From Pseudomonadota bacterium (GTDB taxonomy: Bacteria; Pseudomonadota; Alphaproteobacteria; Acetobacterales; Acetobacteraceae), in the NCBI GenBank assembly GCA_021808205.1, contig JAKBCD010000027.1, forward strand, positions 1-10,103: a stretch of DNA of 10,103 nt, given 5' to 3'. The position numbers were made by a program, and so were the translations under genes. Within the stretch, counting starts at the first letter, position 1. Every line of letters starts with the position of its first letter. The notes beneath the pieces are model-generated. The model had not been told where the DNA came from. It saw nothing but the letters and a program-made list of their open reading frames with translations, and searched no databases. Shown here piece after piece: positions 1-7,096 of this stretch.

Positions 1-1089
1 GGTGTTGCCGCCGGAAGCCAAATTGAGCTTTGTGGCACCGCCGATCGTATAGCTGGTGTTGCCGACGCTGTCGTTATATGTGCCGCCCGCAGTGGCGACA
101 ATGCTGGTGCCGCTGGAGATAATATTAACCGTGCCCGCCCCCGTACCTGGCACGGTGTCGACAATGTTGGGTGTGCCGGCATTATACGTGGTTGAGGCCG
201 CCACGCTACTGTTCAGCAAAACAACGGAGGCTGGCACGGTGCTGGGGGTATTGCCTGAGAGCGGCGAGGTGGGGGTACTCACCGTATCCTGCGCACCCGC
301 CACGCTGATGGATTCCGTTTGGGGCTGCGCGGAGATGCTGCTGTTACCGCCGCCGAGTGTAGCGGAATTGTTATAACTTTGCAGGGAGATCGAATTGGTG
401 TTGCCGCTGCTCGCGATTGTGTTGTTGTTGTAGGTGGTGATGCTATCACCGGAGCCGGTGATAGAAATCACGGCTCCGGGAGTTGTATCCAGGCTTGCCA
501 CGGCGGCACCGCTTTGCAGAGCGGTCGGAAGGGTGGAGCCGGGAGCGGCCTCGTTGATCACCTTGGCACCATTGCCGGTGACAAGAATGCTCTTCGCATT
601 CGCGGCCATTACCGTGTCGTTCGCGCCGCTGACCGTGAATGCGCCATTATTTGCGTAGACCAGGGCGTTGTTGCCGGCGATGACGAAATTGCCGTTCGCA
701 TATATCGCCGTGACGGTATCGTTATTCCCGTTGACGAAGAGATTTAAGGTCTCAATGCGTTGCTGGGAGCTAAAATTGTTGTAGCTGCAATTGATGGTGA
801 CGCCGCCGCCGCTGAAGCCGTTATCTTGAATAACGTTGGAGTTTCCCGTGAGCAGCAATGTATCGCCGCCGACACTGCCGACGAGAGGATCGCCAGCTGA
901 CAGCGTGTCGAAAGAGCCACCGAGGTTGATGGCGTTATTGGCACCGGTGAGAACAACGCCAATTCCTGATGCAGCGCTTTGTACTGTATTGGAACCGCCG
1001 TTAATTGTTGGTAGTCCGGAAATAACATCCAGAATCTGGCCGCTATAGGTGCCAGATGTGTTGCCGGTAATAGTGACAACTCCACTCAC
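1..1089 (-). CDS. Gly/Asn/Ser/Thr-rich repetitive secreted or surface protein (5' part, open at window edge)
   Basis: The minus strand is open without a stop for 363 codons from a GTG at 1089 to the window edge. The start is well fixed: an in-frame TGA lies five codons upstream, and a GGAG ribosome site sits 8 bases before the GTG. The protein is almost wholly Gly, Asn, Ser, Thr, Ala and Val, with very few Lys or Arg and a single Cys (residue 101). A loose unit of the form hydrophobic-x-Gly-x-x-Asp/Asn-x-Val/Ile recurs about every 16-18 residues, with Gly at 49, 66, 82; 121, 139, 155, 172; and 212, 229, 247, 265. This pattern is typical of beta-helix or beta-roll passenger proteins. No N-terminal signal peptide is visible, which would fit a type I secreted protein with a C-terminal signal, but the C-terminus is outside the window. 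Adhesin or biofilm protein is an inference; no named family is recognised. Confidence 0.8.
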   Translation of the reverse strand, partial: MSGVVTITGNTSGTYSGQILDVISGLPTINGGSNTVQSAASGIGVVLTGANNAINLGGSFDTLSAGDPLVGSVGGDTLLLTGNSNVIQDNGFSGGGVTINCSYNNFSSQQRIETLNLFVNGNNDTVTAIYANGNFVIAGNNALVYANNGAFTVSGANDTVMAANAKSILVTGNGAKVINEAAPGSTLPTALQSGAAVASLDTTPGAVISITGSGDSITTYNNNTIASSGNTNSISLQSYNNSATLGGGNSSISAQPQTESISVAGAQDTVSTPTSPLSGNTPSTVPASVVLLNSSVAASTTYNAGTPNIVDTVPGTGAGTVNIISSGTSIVATAGGTYNDSVGNTSYTIGGATKLNLASGGNT

Positions 1090-1097
1090 GCTGTATT

Positions 1098-1101
1098 CTC
1101 C
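1098..1101 (-). promoter_or_regulatory. Ribosome binding site deciding the GTG start of the repetitive protein
   Basis: On the minus strand GGAG lies 8 bases before the GTG at 1089. The nearest upstream in-frame codons run into a TGA, so GTG is the first usable start and this site supports it. Confidence 0.65.
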
Positions 1102-1203
1102 AATTCAAAACGCAAATTGATAATGAGTGCGGTGTTGCCGCAGAACACTCGATAGCGTGCAATCTATTAGCGGGATATATCTGCTTAGTCATTGATATAT
1201 ATC

Positions 1204-1218
1204 ACACGTTGAACGTGT
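1204..1218. repeat. Perfect 6-bp-arm palindrome, candidate operator
   Basis: ACACGT-TGA-ACGTGT is a perfect inverted repeat with a 3-base spacer inside the AT-rich divergent region, about 115 bases upstream of the minus-strand GTG. It directly abuts a self-complementary GATATATATC at 1194-1203. Its size and symmetry suit a dimeric repressor or activator site. The regulator is unknown, and the arms are short enough to arise by chance. Confidence 0.3.
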
Positions 1219-1556
1219 CTACTTAGGTGTTTTGTATGACTACTTAATAAATACCGAAAAATTCGATAATCCAAAATTTTCTAGATGAAACAACAGAAAA
1301 TTCGTAGATTTATCCTTGGATTCGCCAATCAGGAAGGTGGAGGGGTTTTTTAATATAAAAGAGTTGTATAAAAAAATCGATGGAAATGCCTACAATTAGA
1401 TGATTTTTGTTCTACGGCGCTAAATTTTACTTCCGGTTACGAAACGTATTACAAAAATTTAATCTATATTTCTGCTGTTTGGGGTGGGGTCAGCCTCTCA
1501 CCGTCGGACTCTTCGGGCCCTTGCTGATCTCGCCAGAGCATGGTGCAGTCTCCCCT

Positions 1557-2132
1557 ATGGTCAAGCTCGACAAAATCTACACCCGTGGTGGTGATCATGG
1601 TGAAACCTCGCTGGGGGATGGCACGCGCCTGTCGAAAGCCGCCGCCAGAGTGATCGCGCTGGGTGAGGTTGATGAGGCCAATGCCGCCATCGGCTTGGCC
1701 CGGCTTGAGGCGAATACCTCGGTGGATACAATTCTGGCACGTGTTCAAAACGACTTGTTCGATCTTGGCGCGGATCTCTGCACGCCGATCAGGGGTGAGG
1801 AGGAGGTTCCAGCCTTGCGGGTTGTGGCATCGCAGATCGACTGGCTGGAAGCGCAGATTGATGCCCTCACGGCAGCCCTGCCGCCGCTCACCTCTTTTAT
1901 CCTACCTGCGGGCAGCCCGGCCGCAACGCGGCTGCATTTTGCCCGCACAGTGGCGCGCCGTGCCGAGCGCGCGGTGGTGCAACTGCTGGAAGCGCCGGAT
2001 GAGGCGGTGAACCGGCTGGTGTTGATCTATTTGAACCGACTCTCGGATTTGCTGTTCGTGCTGGCCCGTGCGGCCAACGGCATGGGCGGGATGGATGTTC
2101 TGTGGTTGCCGGCCGCAAGCCGGAAGGGCTGA
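1557..2132 (+). CDS. pduO: PduO-type ATP:cob(I)alamin adenosyltransferase
   Basis: This 191-residue cytoplasmic enzyme transfers the 5'-deoxyadenosyl group from ATP to cob(I)alamin, making adenosylcobalamin. Family hallmarks are in order: the N-terminal ATP-binding YTRGGDHGETSLGDG (residues 8-22), RVIALGEVDEANAAIG (31-46), NDLFDLGADL (65-74), FILPAGS (114-120), LHFARTVARRAER (126-138), and YLNRLSDLLFVLARAAN (158-174). The usual catalytic or ligand positions look intact by comparison with Lactobacillus reuteri PduO: Asp39, Phe114, Arg130, Arg134 and Asn160. Length matches the family. ATG at 1557 was chosen because MVKLDKIYTR is the classic N-terminus. No good Shine-Dalgarno is visible, and the 50-codon upstream extension has no family similarity. 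No cobalamin biosynthesis or B12-dependent gene is in view, so its partner enzyme is unknown. It is separated from soxB by 146 bases and need not be co-regulated with it. Confidence 0.95.
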   Translation: MVKLDKIYTRGGDHGETSLGDGTRLSKAAARVIALGEVDEANAAIGLARLEANTSVDTILARVQNDLFDLGADLCTPIRGEEEVPALRVVASQIDWLEAQIDALTAALPPLTSFILPAGSPAATRLHFARTVARRAERAVVQLLEAPDEAVNRLVLIYLNRLSDLLFVLARAANGMGGMDVLWLPAASRKG

Positions 2133-2234
2133 ATCGGGGGCAGGATGTATTCAAATGCTCTACAGCAGGACGATTTGGGCGCGTTAGGGGGCATACCAGC
2201 CCGGAATTCTGAAAATTTGACAAGGAGATAATTC

Positions 2235-2279
2235 TTGTGCATCACTCTATTTAATTCACAGGAATTTTCTGGCTGGTGA
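2235..2279 (+). CDS. Possible 14-codon leader ORF coupled to soxB
   Basis: A strong AAGGAG (2222-2227) lies 7 bases before a TTG at 2235. The frame encodes 14 residues (MCITLFNSQEFSGW) and ends in TGA at 2277-2279, overlapping the soxB ATG as TGATG. This would explain how soxB, which has no well-placed Shine-Dalgarno of its own, is translated: by coupling. An alternative GTG at 2237 gives only five codons. A TTGACA at 2217-2222 resembles a -35 box; if it is one, transcription would begin after the AAGGAG and the leader could not be translated, so the two readings exclude each other. No homology is recognised. Confidence 0.3.
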   Translation: MCITLFNSQEFSGW

Positions 2280-3532
2280 TGAGATACTCCGCTTTCTCTG
2301 TTTTTACCCAGGCGCTGCGCGGTCATACAGGCTGGAAACCGGCCTGGCGCAAGGCGGAACCGGCTCCCTCCTATGATGTTGTAATCATCGGCGGCGGCGG
2401 CGGCGGACTGGCGACGGCCTATTATCTTGCCAAGAACCACCCGGAGGTGGGGCGCATTGCAGTGCTGGAAAAGAGCTGGCTGGGTGGCGGAAATATTGGC
2501 CGCAACACCACCATCATTCGCTCCAACTATATGCTGCCGGGCAATGAGCCGTTCTACGAATTTTCCATGAAGCTGTGGGAAGGGCTGGAGCAGGACCTCA
2601 ATTACAACGCGATGGTGAGCCAGCGCGGCATCTATAATATTTATCATTCGGATGTGCAGCGCGACGCCTACGCCAAGCGCGGCAATGCCATGATTCTACA
2701 TGGTGCAGGGGCGCAATTGCTGGACCGTGCGCAACTGCGCAAAGAAATTCCCTATCTGAATTACGACAACGCCCGTTTTCCGGTGCAGGGGGCGCTGGTG
2801 CAGCGGCGTGGCGGCACCGCACGGCATGATGCCGTGGCCTGGGGTTACGCTCGTGGGGCGGACCAGCGCGGGGTGGATATCATCGAGAATTGCGAAGTGA
2901 CCGCCATTTTGCAGGAAAACGGCAAGGTAACCGGGGTGGAGACGACGCGCGGCACCATTCGCGCCGGCAAGGTGGCTATGGCGGTGGCAGGCGCGTCCTC
3001 GTTGCTGGCGGCGAAGGCGGGGCTGCGGCTGCCGATCGAGAGTCATGTGCTGCAGGCCTTCGTGACCGAGGGGCTGAAGCCGCTGATCGATACCGTGATC
3101 ACCTTTGGTGCCGGGCATTTCTATATTTCGCAGTCCGACAAAGGCGGTTTGGTGTTCGGCGGTGATATCGACGGTTATAATTCCTACGCCCAGCGGGGTA
3201 ATCTGCCAGTGGTCGAGGATGTGTGCGAGGGTGGCATGGCGCTGATGCCGATGATCGGCCGCGCCAGGCTGCTGCGCAGCTGGGGTGGTGTCATGGATAT
3301 GTCCATGGATGGCTCACCGATTATCGACAAAACGCCGGTGGAAAATCTCCTCATCAATGCTGGCTGGTGCTATGGCGGGTTCAAGGCCACTCCGGCTTCG
3401 GGTTATTGTTTCGCGCACCTCATCGCCCGCGGGGAGCCGCATCCCGTGGCCGCCGCCTACAGGCTGGAGCGTTTCGCCGAGGGCAAGGTTATCGACGAAA
3501 AGGGAGTCGGCGCGCAGCCGAATCTGCACTAA
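2279..3532 (+). CDS. soxB: Heterotetrameric sarcosine oxidase subunit beta
   Basis: SoxB (417 residues) is the catalytic flavoprotein of tetrameric sarcosine oxidase. It oxidises sarcosine at a noncovalent FAD and passes electrons to a covalent FMN at the alpha/beta interface, giving glycine, H2O2 and a one-carbon unit for THF. The N-terminal MRYSAFS..W..AW segment is typical of the proteobacterial form. A Rossmann motif (Gly38-43, then LATAYYLA), GGNIGRNTTIIRSNY, the RHDAVAW motif and the C-terminal GWCYGGFKATPASG follow. His183 in RHDAVAW matches the His that carries FMN in known enzymes. One oddity: the family usually has GGGGHG in the dinucleotide motif, whereas here it is GGGGGG, encoded by a run of GGC codons. 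ATG 2279 is preferred because the protein then begins like its homologues; GTG 2276 is directly upstream and cannot be excluded. The stop overlaps soxD by one base (TAATG). Confidence 0.97.
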   Translation: MRYSAFSVFTQALRGHTGWKPAWRKAEPAPSYDVVIIGGGGGGLATAYYLAKNHPEVGRIAVLEKSWLGGGNIGRNTTIIRSNYMLPGNEPFYEFSMKLWEGLEQDLNYNAMVSQRGIYNIYHSDVQRDAYAKRGNAMILHGAGAQLLDRAQLRKEIPYLNYDNARFPVQGALVQRRGGTARHDAVAWGYARGADQRGVDIIENCEVTAILQENGKVTGVETTRGTIRAGKVAMAVAGASSLLAAKAGLRLPIESHVLQAFVTEGLKPLIDTVITFGAGHFYISQSDKGGLVFGGDIDGYNSYAQRGNLPVVEDVCEGGMALMPMIGRARLLRSWGGVMDMSMDGSPIIDKTPVENLLINAGWCYGGFKATPASGYCFAHLIARGEPHPVAAAYRLERFAEGKVIDEKGVGAQPNLH

Positions 3533-3783
3533 TGCGCATAACCTGTCCGCATTGCGGCACCCGCGGGGTAGAGGAGTTCACCTACACTCAGGATGCCGAG
3601 CGCACCCGCCCGCGCGACGGCGGCGCTGTTCCTACGAAGGAATGGACTGATTACGTCTATCTGCGCGACAATCTTAAAGGTCCACGCAGGGAATATTGGT
3701 ACCATGGAGCAGGCTGCCATGCCTGGCTGGTGGTAGAGCGGGATGTCTCGACCCATGAAATTCTTTCGGTGACACTACCATGA
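3532..3783 (+). CDS. soxD: Heterotetrameric sarcosine oxidase subunit delta
   Basis: SoxD (83 residues) is the small zinc-containing subunit of tetrameric sarcosine oxidase, with a structural role in holding the complex together. The N-terminal ITCPHCG and the later YHGAGCHAW motif supply Cys5, Cys8, His58 and Cys62. This matches the spacing of the zinc ligands Cys6, Cys9, His59 and Cys63 known in the Pseudomonas maltophilia enzyme, shifted by one. The WYHGAGC and VSTHEI segments near the C-terminus are typical. ATG at 3532 overlaps the soxB stop, and the TGA at 3781-3783 overlaps the soxA ATG at 3780 (ATGA), so translation is probably coupled through all three genes. The same frame is open far upstream inside soxB, but only this start gives the family N-terminus. 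Confidence 0.95.
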   Translation: MRITCPHCGTRGVEEFTYTQDAERTRPRDGGAVPTKEWTDYVYLRDNLKGPRREYWYHGAGCHAWLVVERDVSTHEILSVTLP

Positions 3784-6569
3784 CCGGATATAGGCTGGCA
3801 CAGGGCGGGTTGGTGGACCGCGCCCAAACGGTGAATTTCCGTTTCGACGGCAAGCATTATGCGGGCTTGGCAGGCGACACGCTGGCTTCCGCCCTACTGG
3901 CCAATGGCGTAAAACTCTTTGGCCGCAGTTTTAAATATCATCGCCCGCGTGGGGTGTTCACCTGCGGTTCGGAGGAACCCAACGCGTTGGTGGAACTGCG
4001 CGCCGGTGCCCACCGCGAACCCAACACGCGCGCCACCATGGCGGAGATTTTCGACGGGCTGGAGGCTGCGAGCCAGAATCGCGGGTTTTCGCTGAAATAT
4101 GATCCGCTTTCTGTGAATAATCTGCTGGCACCCTTCCTCTCGGCAGGATTCTACTACAAAACCTTCATGTGGCCCGCAGGGTTTTGGGAAAAGCTGTACG
4201 AGCCGATAATCCGCCGCGCCGCGGGGTTGGGCCGCAATGCGGGTGTGCCGGATCCGGATGTATACGAGAAGACAACGGAATTTTGCGATGTACTGGTGGT
4301 CGGCGGTGGCGCCGATGGCGTTGCAGCCGCGCGCCAAGCCGCCGCGCAGGGAAGCCGAGTGATTCTATGCGATGAAAACGCGCCGCTTGCTGCCTTGGAG
4401 CTTCCGGAAAACATCAGCCTGTTCACTCGCACCACGGTGTTTGGTGTGTATGATGGTGGTACCTATGGCGCTTTGGAGCGCCTTACGGACCATCTGCCCT
4501 CCTCGAACGCGCCACGCCAGCGGCTTATCCATATCATCGCTCAGCGCAGCGTGCTGGCCACCGGCGCGACGGAGCGGCCGATCGCCTTTGGCCATAACGA
4601 CCTGCCCGGTGTGATGCTGAGCAGCGCGGTGGACGACTACATTACCCGCTATGGTGTCACGCCAGGGCGCAATGTTCTGCTTTACATAAATAATGACGAC
4701 GCCGCCGGGCTGATCCCGACACTCTCAGATGCCGGGGTGAACATCGCCGGTGTGGTGGATGCGCGGCCCCAAGGCAGTGATGCGGTGCATGCAGCCGCCC
4801 GCGCCGCCAGTGCACCAGTTTATGCTGGCGCGGCCATTATCCGCGCCTTCGGTGCGCTAGGGGTGAAGGGTGCAAAAATCCACCTCGCCAAGGGTGGAGA
4901 GCTCACCATCCCGTGCGATATCATCGCCACCTCCGGCGGGTTCAACCCCAATCTGGCGCTCACCTCGCATTTTGACGGCAACCCGGTATGGGATGCAAGC
5001 ATCGCCGCCTTCGTGCCGGGCAAGGTGCCGCCGGGAATGAGCGTGGTTGGCAAGGCGGCCGGGCAGGGGATCAACGTCAATATCGTGCCCTGTTTTCATT
5101 CAGGCTATTTTCCCGGCAAATCTTTCCTCGACCAGCAGAATGACGTGACGGTGAAAGATGTGAAGCTGGCCGAGCGTGAGGGCTTTGCCAGTGTCGAGCA
5201 TGTGAAGCGCTACACCACGCTGGGCATGGCCACAGACCAGGGCAAGACCGCGAATGTGAACGCCATCGGCGTGCTGGCGGAAACATTGGGGCGCGGTATT
5301 GGCGAGACCGGGACCACACGCTACCGCCCGCCTTATGTGCCTGTCGCCATCGGCGCATTCGCGGGGGCGCACACAGGCAAGCATTTTCGCCCCGCGCGGC
5401 TGACGCCAACGCATGGCTGGGCGGAAAAGCAGGGAGCGGTGTTTGTTGAAACCGGACCCTGGCTGCGCGCGCAATACTACCCCAAACCGGGTGAGGATTG
5501 GCTGGCGGCCGCCCAGCGCGAGGTGAATGCGGTGCGCAACGGTGTTGGCATTTGCGACGTTACCACGCTGGGCAAGATTGACATCCAGGGGCCGGATGCC
5601 GCCAAATTCGTGGAATGTGTTTATACCAATAGCTGGACCAACCTCGCCGTTGGCAGGGTGCGTTATGGGCTGATGCTGCGCGAAGACGGCATGGCGATGG
5701 ATGATGGCACCACGGCGCGGCTGGGCGAGACCCATTTCGTGATGACCACCACCACCGCAAATGCCGGGCGGGTGATGCAGCAGCTTGAATTCTGTGCCCA
5801 GGTATTGTGGCCGGAGCTGGATGTGTCGCTTATCTCGGTTACAGACCAATGGGGGCAGATCGCTGTGGCGGGGCCGCGATCCACCGCTGTGCTGGCCAAG
5901 ATTGTCGATGCGCCATTTGATTTGTCGGACGAGGCGTTCCCCTATATGGCCTGCGGTGAACTCTCCGTGTGCGGTGGCGTGCCCGCACGGCTGTTCCGCA
6001 TCTCCTTTTCTGGCGAGCGCGCCTATGAACTCGCCGTGCCCGCCCGCTATGCCCATGCGCTGGCGGAAAAACTGATGGAAGCGGGCGCGGAATACGACAT
6101 CGCGCCTTATGGTACCGAGGCCCTGGGCATTATGCGTATCGAGAAGGGCCACGCAGCCGGACCGGAGCTTAATGGCCAGACAACCGCGCATGATCTAGGG
6201 CTGCACAAGCTGCTCTCGAAGAAGAAGGATTTTATTGGCCGCGCCATGGCTGCTCGCCCGGCGCTGATGGACCCGCGGCGCCCGACACTTGTTGGCCTGC
6301 GGCCCGTCAATCCGGCCGACATCATCCGTGCGGGCAGTCATTTGCTCCCCATTGAGGCGGAGGCCATCGCGGCGAATGACCAGGGGCATGTGACCTCCGC
6401 TGCGCGCAGTCCCTCACTGGGCTCCATCGCCCTCGCGTTATTGGAAAATGGCCCGGCGCGGCATGGCGAGACCATCCGCGTTTATGATCCCCTGCGCGGC
6501 GGAGATTGTCAGGCCATCGTTACGGCACCCGTGCATTATGACCCGGAAGGGAGCCGCCTGCATGCTTGA
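3780..6569 (+). CDS. soxA: Heterotetrameric sarcosine oxidase subunit alpha
   Basis: SoxA (929 residues) binds NAD and the tetrahydrofolate acceptor and receives the one-carbon unit from SoxB, forming 5,10-methylene-THF. An N-terminal ferredoxin-like fold (about 10-95, including SFKYHRPRGVFTCGSEEPNAL) has only one Cys, so it holds no cluster. A dinucleotide-binding domain follows, with GGGADG at 175-180, an acidic CDE at 197-199, and ATGATERP near 260. The C-terminal part, from about 545, is a GcvT-like folate domain with the conserved GICDVTTLGKIDIQGP, MDDGTT (640-645), TTTTANA and SGERAYEL motifs. The protein is shorter than the roughly 965-1000 residues usual for the family. Most of the deficit lies just after residue 200, where homologues carry a Gly-Gly-Ser-Leu motif and a helix; here the frame passes straight to PENISLFTRTTVFGVYDGG. 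The frame is otherwise intact. ATG overlaps the soxD stop; the gene end overlaps soxG by 8 bases. Confidence 0.97.
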   Translation: MTGYRLAQGGLVDRAQTVNFRFDGKHYAGLAGDTLASALLANGVKLFGRSFKYHRPRGVFTCGSEEPNALVELRAGAHREPNTRATMAEIFDGLEAASQNRGFSLKYDPLSVNNLLAPFLSAGFYYKTFMWPAGFWEKLYEPIIRRAAGLGRNAGVPDPDVYEKTTEFCDVLVVGGGADGVAAARQAAAQGSRVILCDENAPLAALELPENISLFTRTTVFGVYDGGTYGALERLTDHLPSSNAPRQRLIHIIAQRSVLATGATERPIAFGHNDLPGVMLSSAVDDYITRYGVTPGRNVLLYINNDDAAGLIPTLSDAGVNIAGVVDARPQGSDAVHAAARAASAPVYAGAAIIRAFGALGVKGAKIHLAKGGELTIPCDIIATSGGFNPNLALTSHFDGNPVWDASIAAFVPGKVPPGMSVVGKAAGQGINVNIVPCFHSGYFPGKSFLDQQNDVTVKDVKLAEREGFASVEHVKRYTTLGMATDQGKTANVNAIGVLAETLGRGIGETGTTRYRPPYVPVAIGAFAGAHTGKHFRPARLTPTHGWAEKQGAVFVETGPWLRAQYYPKPGEDWLAAAQREVNAVRNGVGICDVTTLGKIDIQGPDAAKFVECVYTNSWTNLAVGRVRYGLMLREDGMAMDDGTTARLGETHFVMTTTTANAGRVMQQLEFCAQVLWPELDVSLISVTDQWGQIAVAGPRSTAVLAKIVDAPFDLSDEAFPYMACGELSVCGGVPARLFRISFSGERAYELAVPARYAHALAEKLMEAGAEYDIAPYGTEALGIMRIEKGHAAGPELNGQTTAHDLGLHKLLSKKKDFIGRAMAARPALMDPRRPTLVGLRPVNPADIIRAGSHLLPIEAEAIAANDQGHVTSAARSPSLGSIALALLENGPARHGETIRVYDPLRGGDCQAIVTAPVHYDPEGSRLHA

Positions 6570-7056
6570 CGCCATTGGCCCCGCCTTCGCACCGCATCCC
6601 TTTATCAGCCTTGGTGCGCCGCGGCGCATACGTAGCTTGGCGGCCTACAAGGGCCAGCTGCCGGCGTTGGAAGCGGCGATGGGCGTGGCGCTACCCGCCA
6701 CGCCCAAGCGCATAGCGCATCAGGGTGCTGAAATTCTCTGGAATGGCCCGGGTCAATGGCTGGTTCTGGGGGAGCTGGATTTGCCCGCTGCCCTGGCAGC
6801 CATCACCGAGCAGACGGATGGGCTTTATCTGCTCTGTGTCTCCGGCCCGCATGCGGTGGAGATTTTGAAGAAACTCCTGCCCATCGATATCGCCCGCTTC
6901 GGCGAAGATGACGTGGCCATCACCATTGCTGCGCATATCGGGGTGCGTGTCTGGCGTGAGCAAGGACATTTCACTCTGGCCTGTTTTCGATCTTTTGCCG
7001 ACGCGCTGCACCATGCCCTCCTACAGGCGGCAGAAACATCCACCGGGCGAAGTTGA
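6562..7056 (+). CDS. soxG: Heterotetrameric sarcosine oxidase subunit gamma
   Basis: SoxG (164 residues) is the fourth subunit of sarcosine oxidase, a YgfZ/GcvT-like fold without known catalysis of its own that packs against the complex. Recognisable features are the hydrophobic repeat around EILWNGPGQWLVLGE, the GLYLLCVSGPHAVEILKKLLPID segment in which the residue following PID begins the typical DxxxF region, and the C-terminal HFTLACFRSFADALHHALLQA. It is a little shorter than many homologues. ATG at 6562 was chosen because GGGAG (6549-6553) lies 8 bases before it and it overlaps the soxA stop by 8 bases, as expected in this operon. The frame is open upstream, but only inside soxA. Identification rests on position as well as motifs, since this subunit is weakly conserved. 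Confidence 0.9.
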   Translation: MLDAIGPAFAPHPFISLGAPRRIRSLAAYKGQLPALEAAMGVALPATPKRIAHQGAEILWNGPGQWLVLGELDLPAALAAITEQTDGLYLLCVSGPHAVEILKKLLPIDIARFGEDDVAITIAAHIGVRVWREQGHFTLACFRSFADALHHALLQAAETSTGRS

Positions 7057-7063
7057 AGGCCGC

Positions 7064-7096
7064 GCGGCGCGCGCAGTCTGAGTCGCGCGCAGCCGC
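7064..7096 (+). other. GC-rich hairpin between soxG and purU
   Basis: The arms GCGGCGCGCGC (7064-7074) and GCGCGC-A-GCCGC (7085-7096) pair over 11 base pairs with one bulged A and a 10-base loop. It begins 7 bases after the soxG stop and ends 69 bases before the purU start. There is no T-run after it, so it is not a classical intrinsic terminator. It may instead stabilise the upstream sox mRNA, cause partial termination, or serve as a processing site that sets sox and purU-folD levels apart. Confidence 0.5.

Larger units (their letters stand above)
1090..1556. other. Gene-free divergent intergenic region, AT-rich on its left side
   Basis: This 467-base stretch separates the minus-strand repetitive gene from the plus-strand adenosyltransferase, so it should hold both promoters. 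Bases about 1100-1470 are strikingly AT-rich compared with the genes on either side; about 1480-1556 is GC-rich again. A small stem, GCGG/CCGC with a 5-base loop (1129-1141), lies in the presumed leader of the minus-strand gene. TACAAT at 1391-1396 resembles a -10 box for the plus strand, but I see no good -35 at the right distance. An open frame continues upstream from 1557 to a start at 1407, but its predicted residues do not resemble the family and its base composition is non-coding. I see no cobalamin riboswitch B12-box, although a B12-related gene follows. Confidence 0.55.

Noticed and set aside
319..747. Plus-strand open frame of 142 codons, and a minus-strand frame at 744-1085, in the left part
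   Set aside because: Both are other-frame readings of the repetitive minus-strand gene, which alone has a ribosome site, a continuous frame and regular repeats.
1..1089. CRISPR or tandem-repeat array suggested by recurring GGTGTTGCCG words
   Set aside because: The copies are unevenly spaced and stay in one reading frame as Gly-Asn-Thr codons, so the repetition is at the protein level.
1340..1380. T-run and A-run in the AT-rich intergenic region as an intrinsic terminator
   Set aside because: No GC-rich stem precedes the T-run, and no gene on the plus strand ends there.
1407..1556. 50-codon N-terminal extension of the adenosyltransferase
   Set aside because: The extension is partly AT-rich non-coding-type sequence, has no good ribosome site, and the family N-terminus MVKLDKIYTR begins at 1557.
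2109..2123. CCGGC-CGCAA-GCCGG stem near the end of the adenosyltransferase gene as a terminator
   Set aside because: It lies within the coding region, has only 5 base pairs and no following T-run.
5100..6191. Long antisense open frame (363 codons) within soxA
   Set aside because: It is the mirror of a GC-rich, well-conserved soxA coding region; the residues are rich in His, Arg and Gly with no recognisable domain, and soxA motifs in the same DNA are unmistakable.
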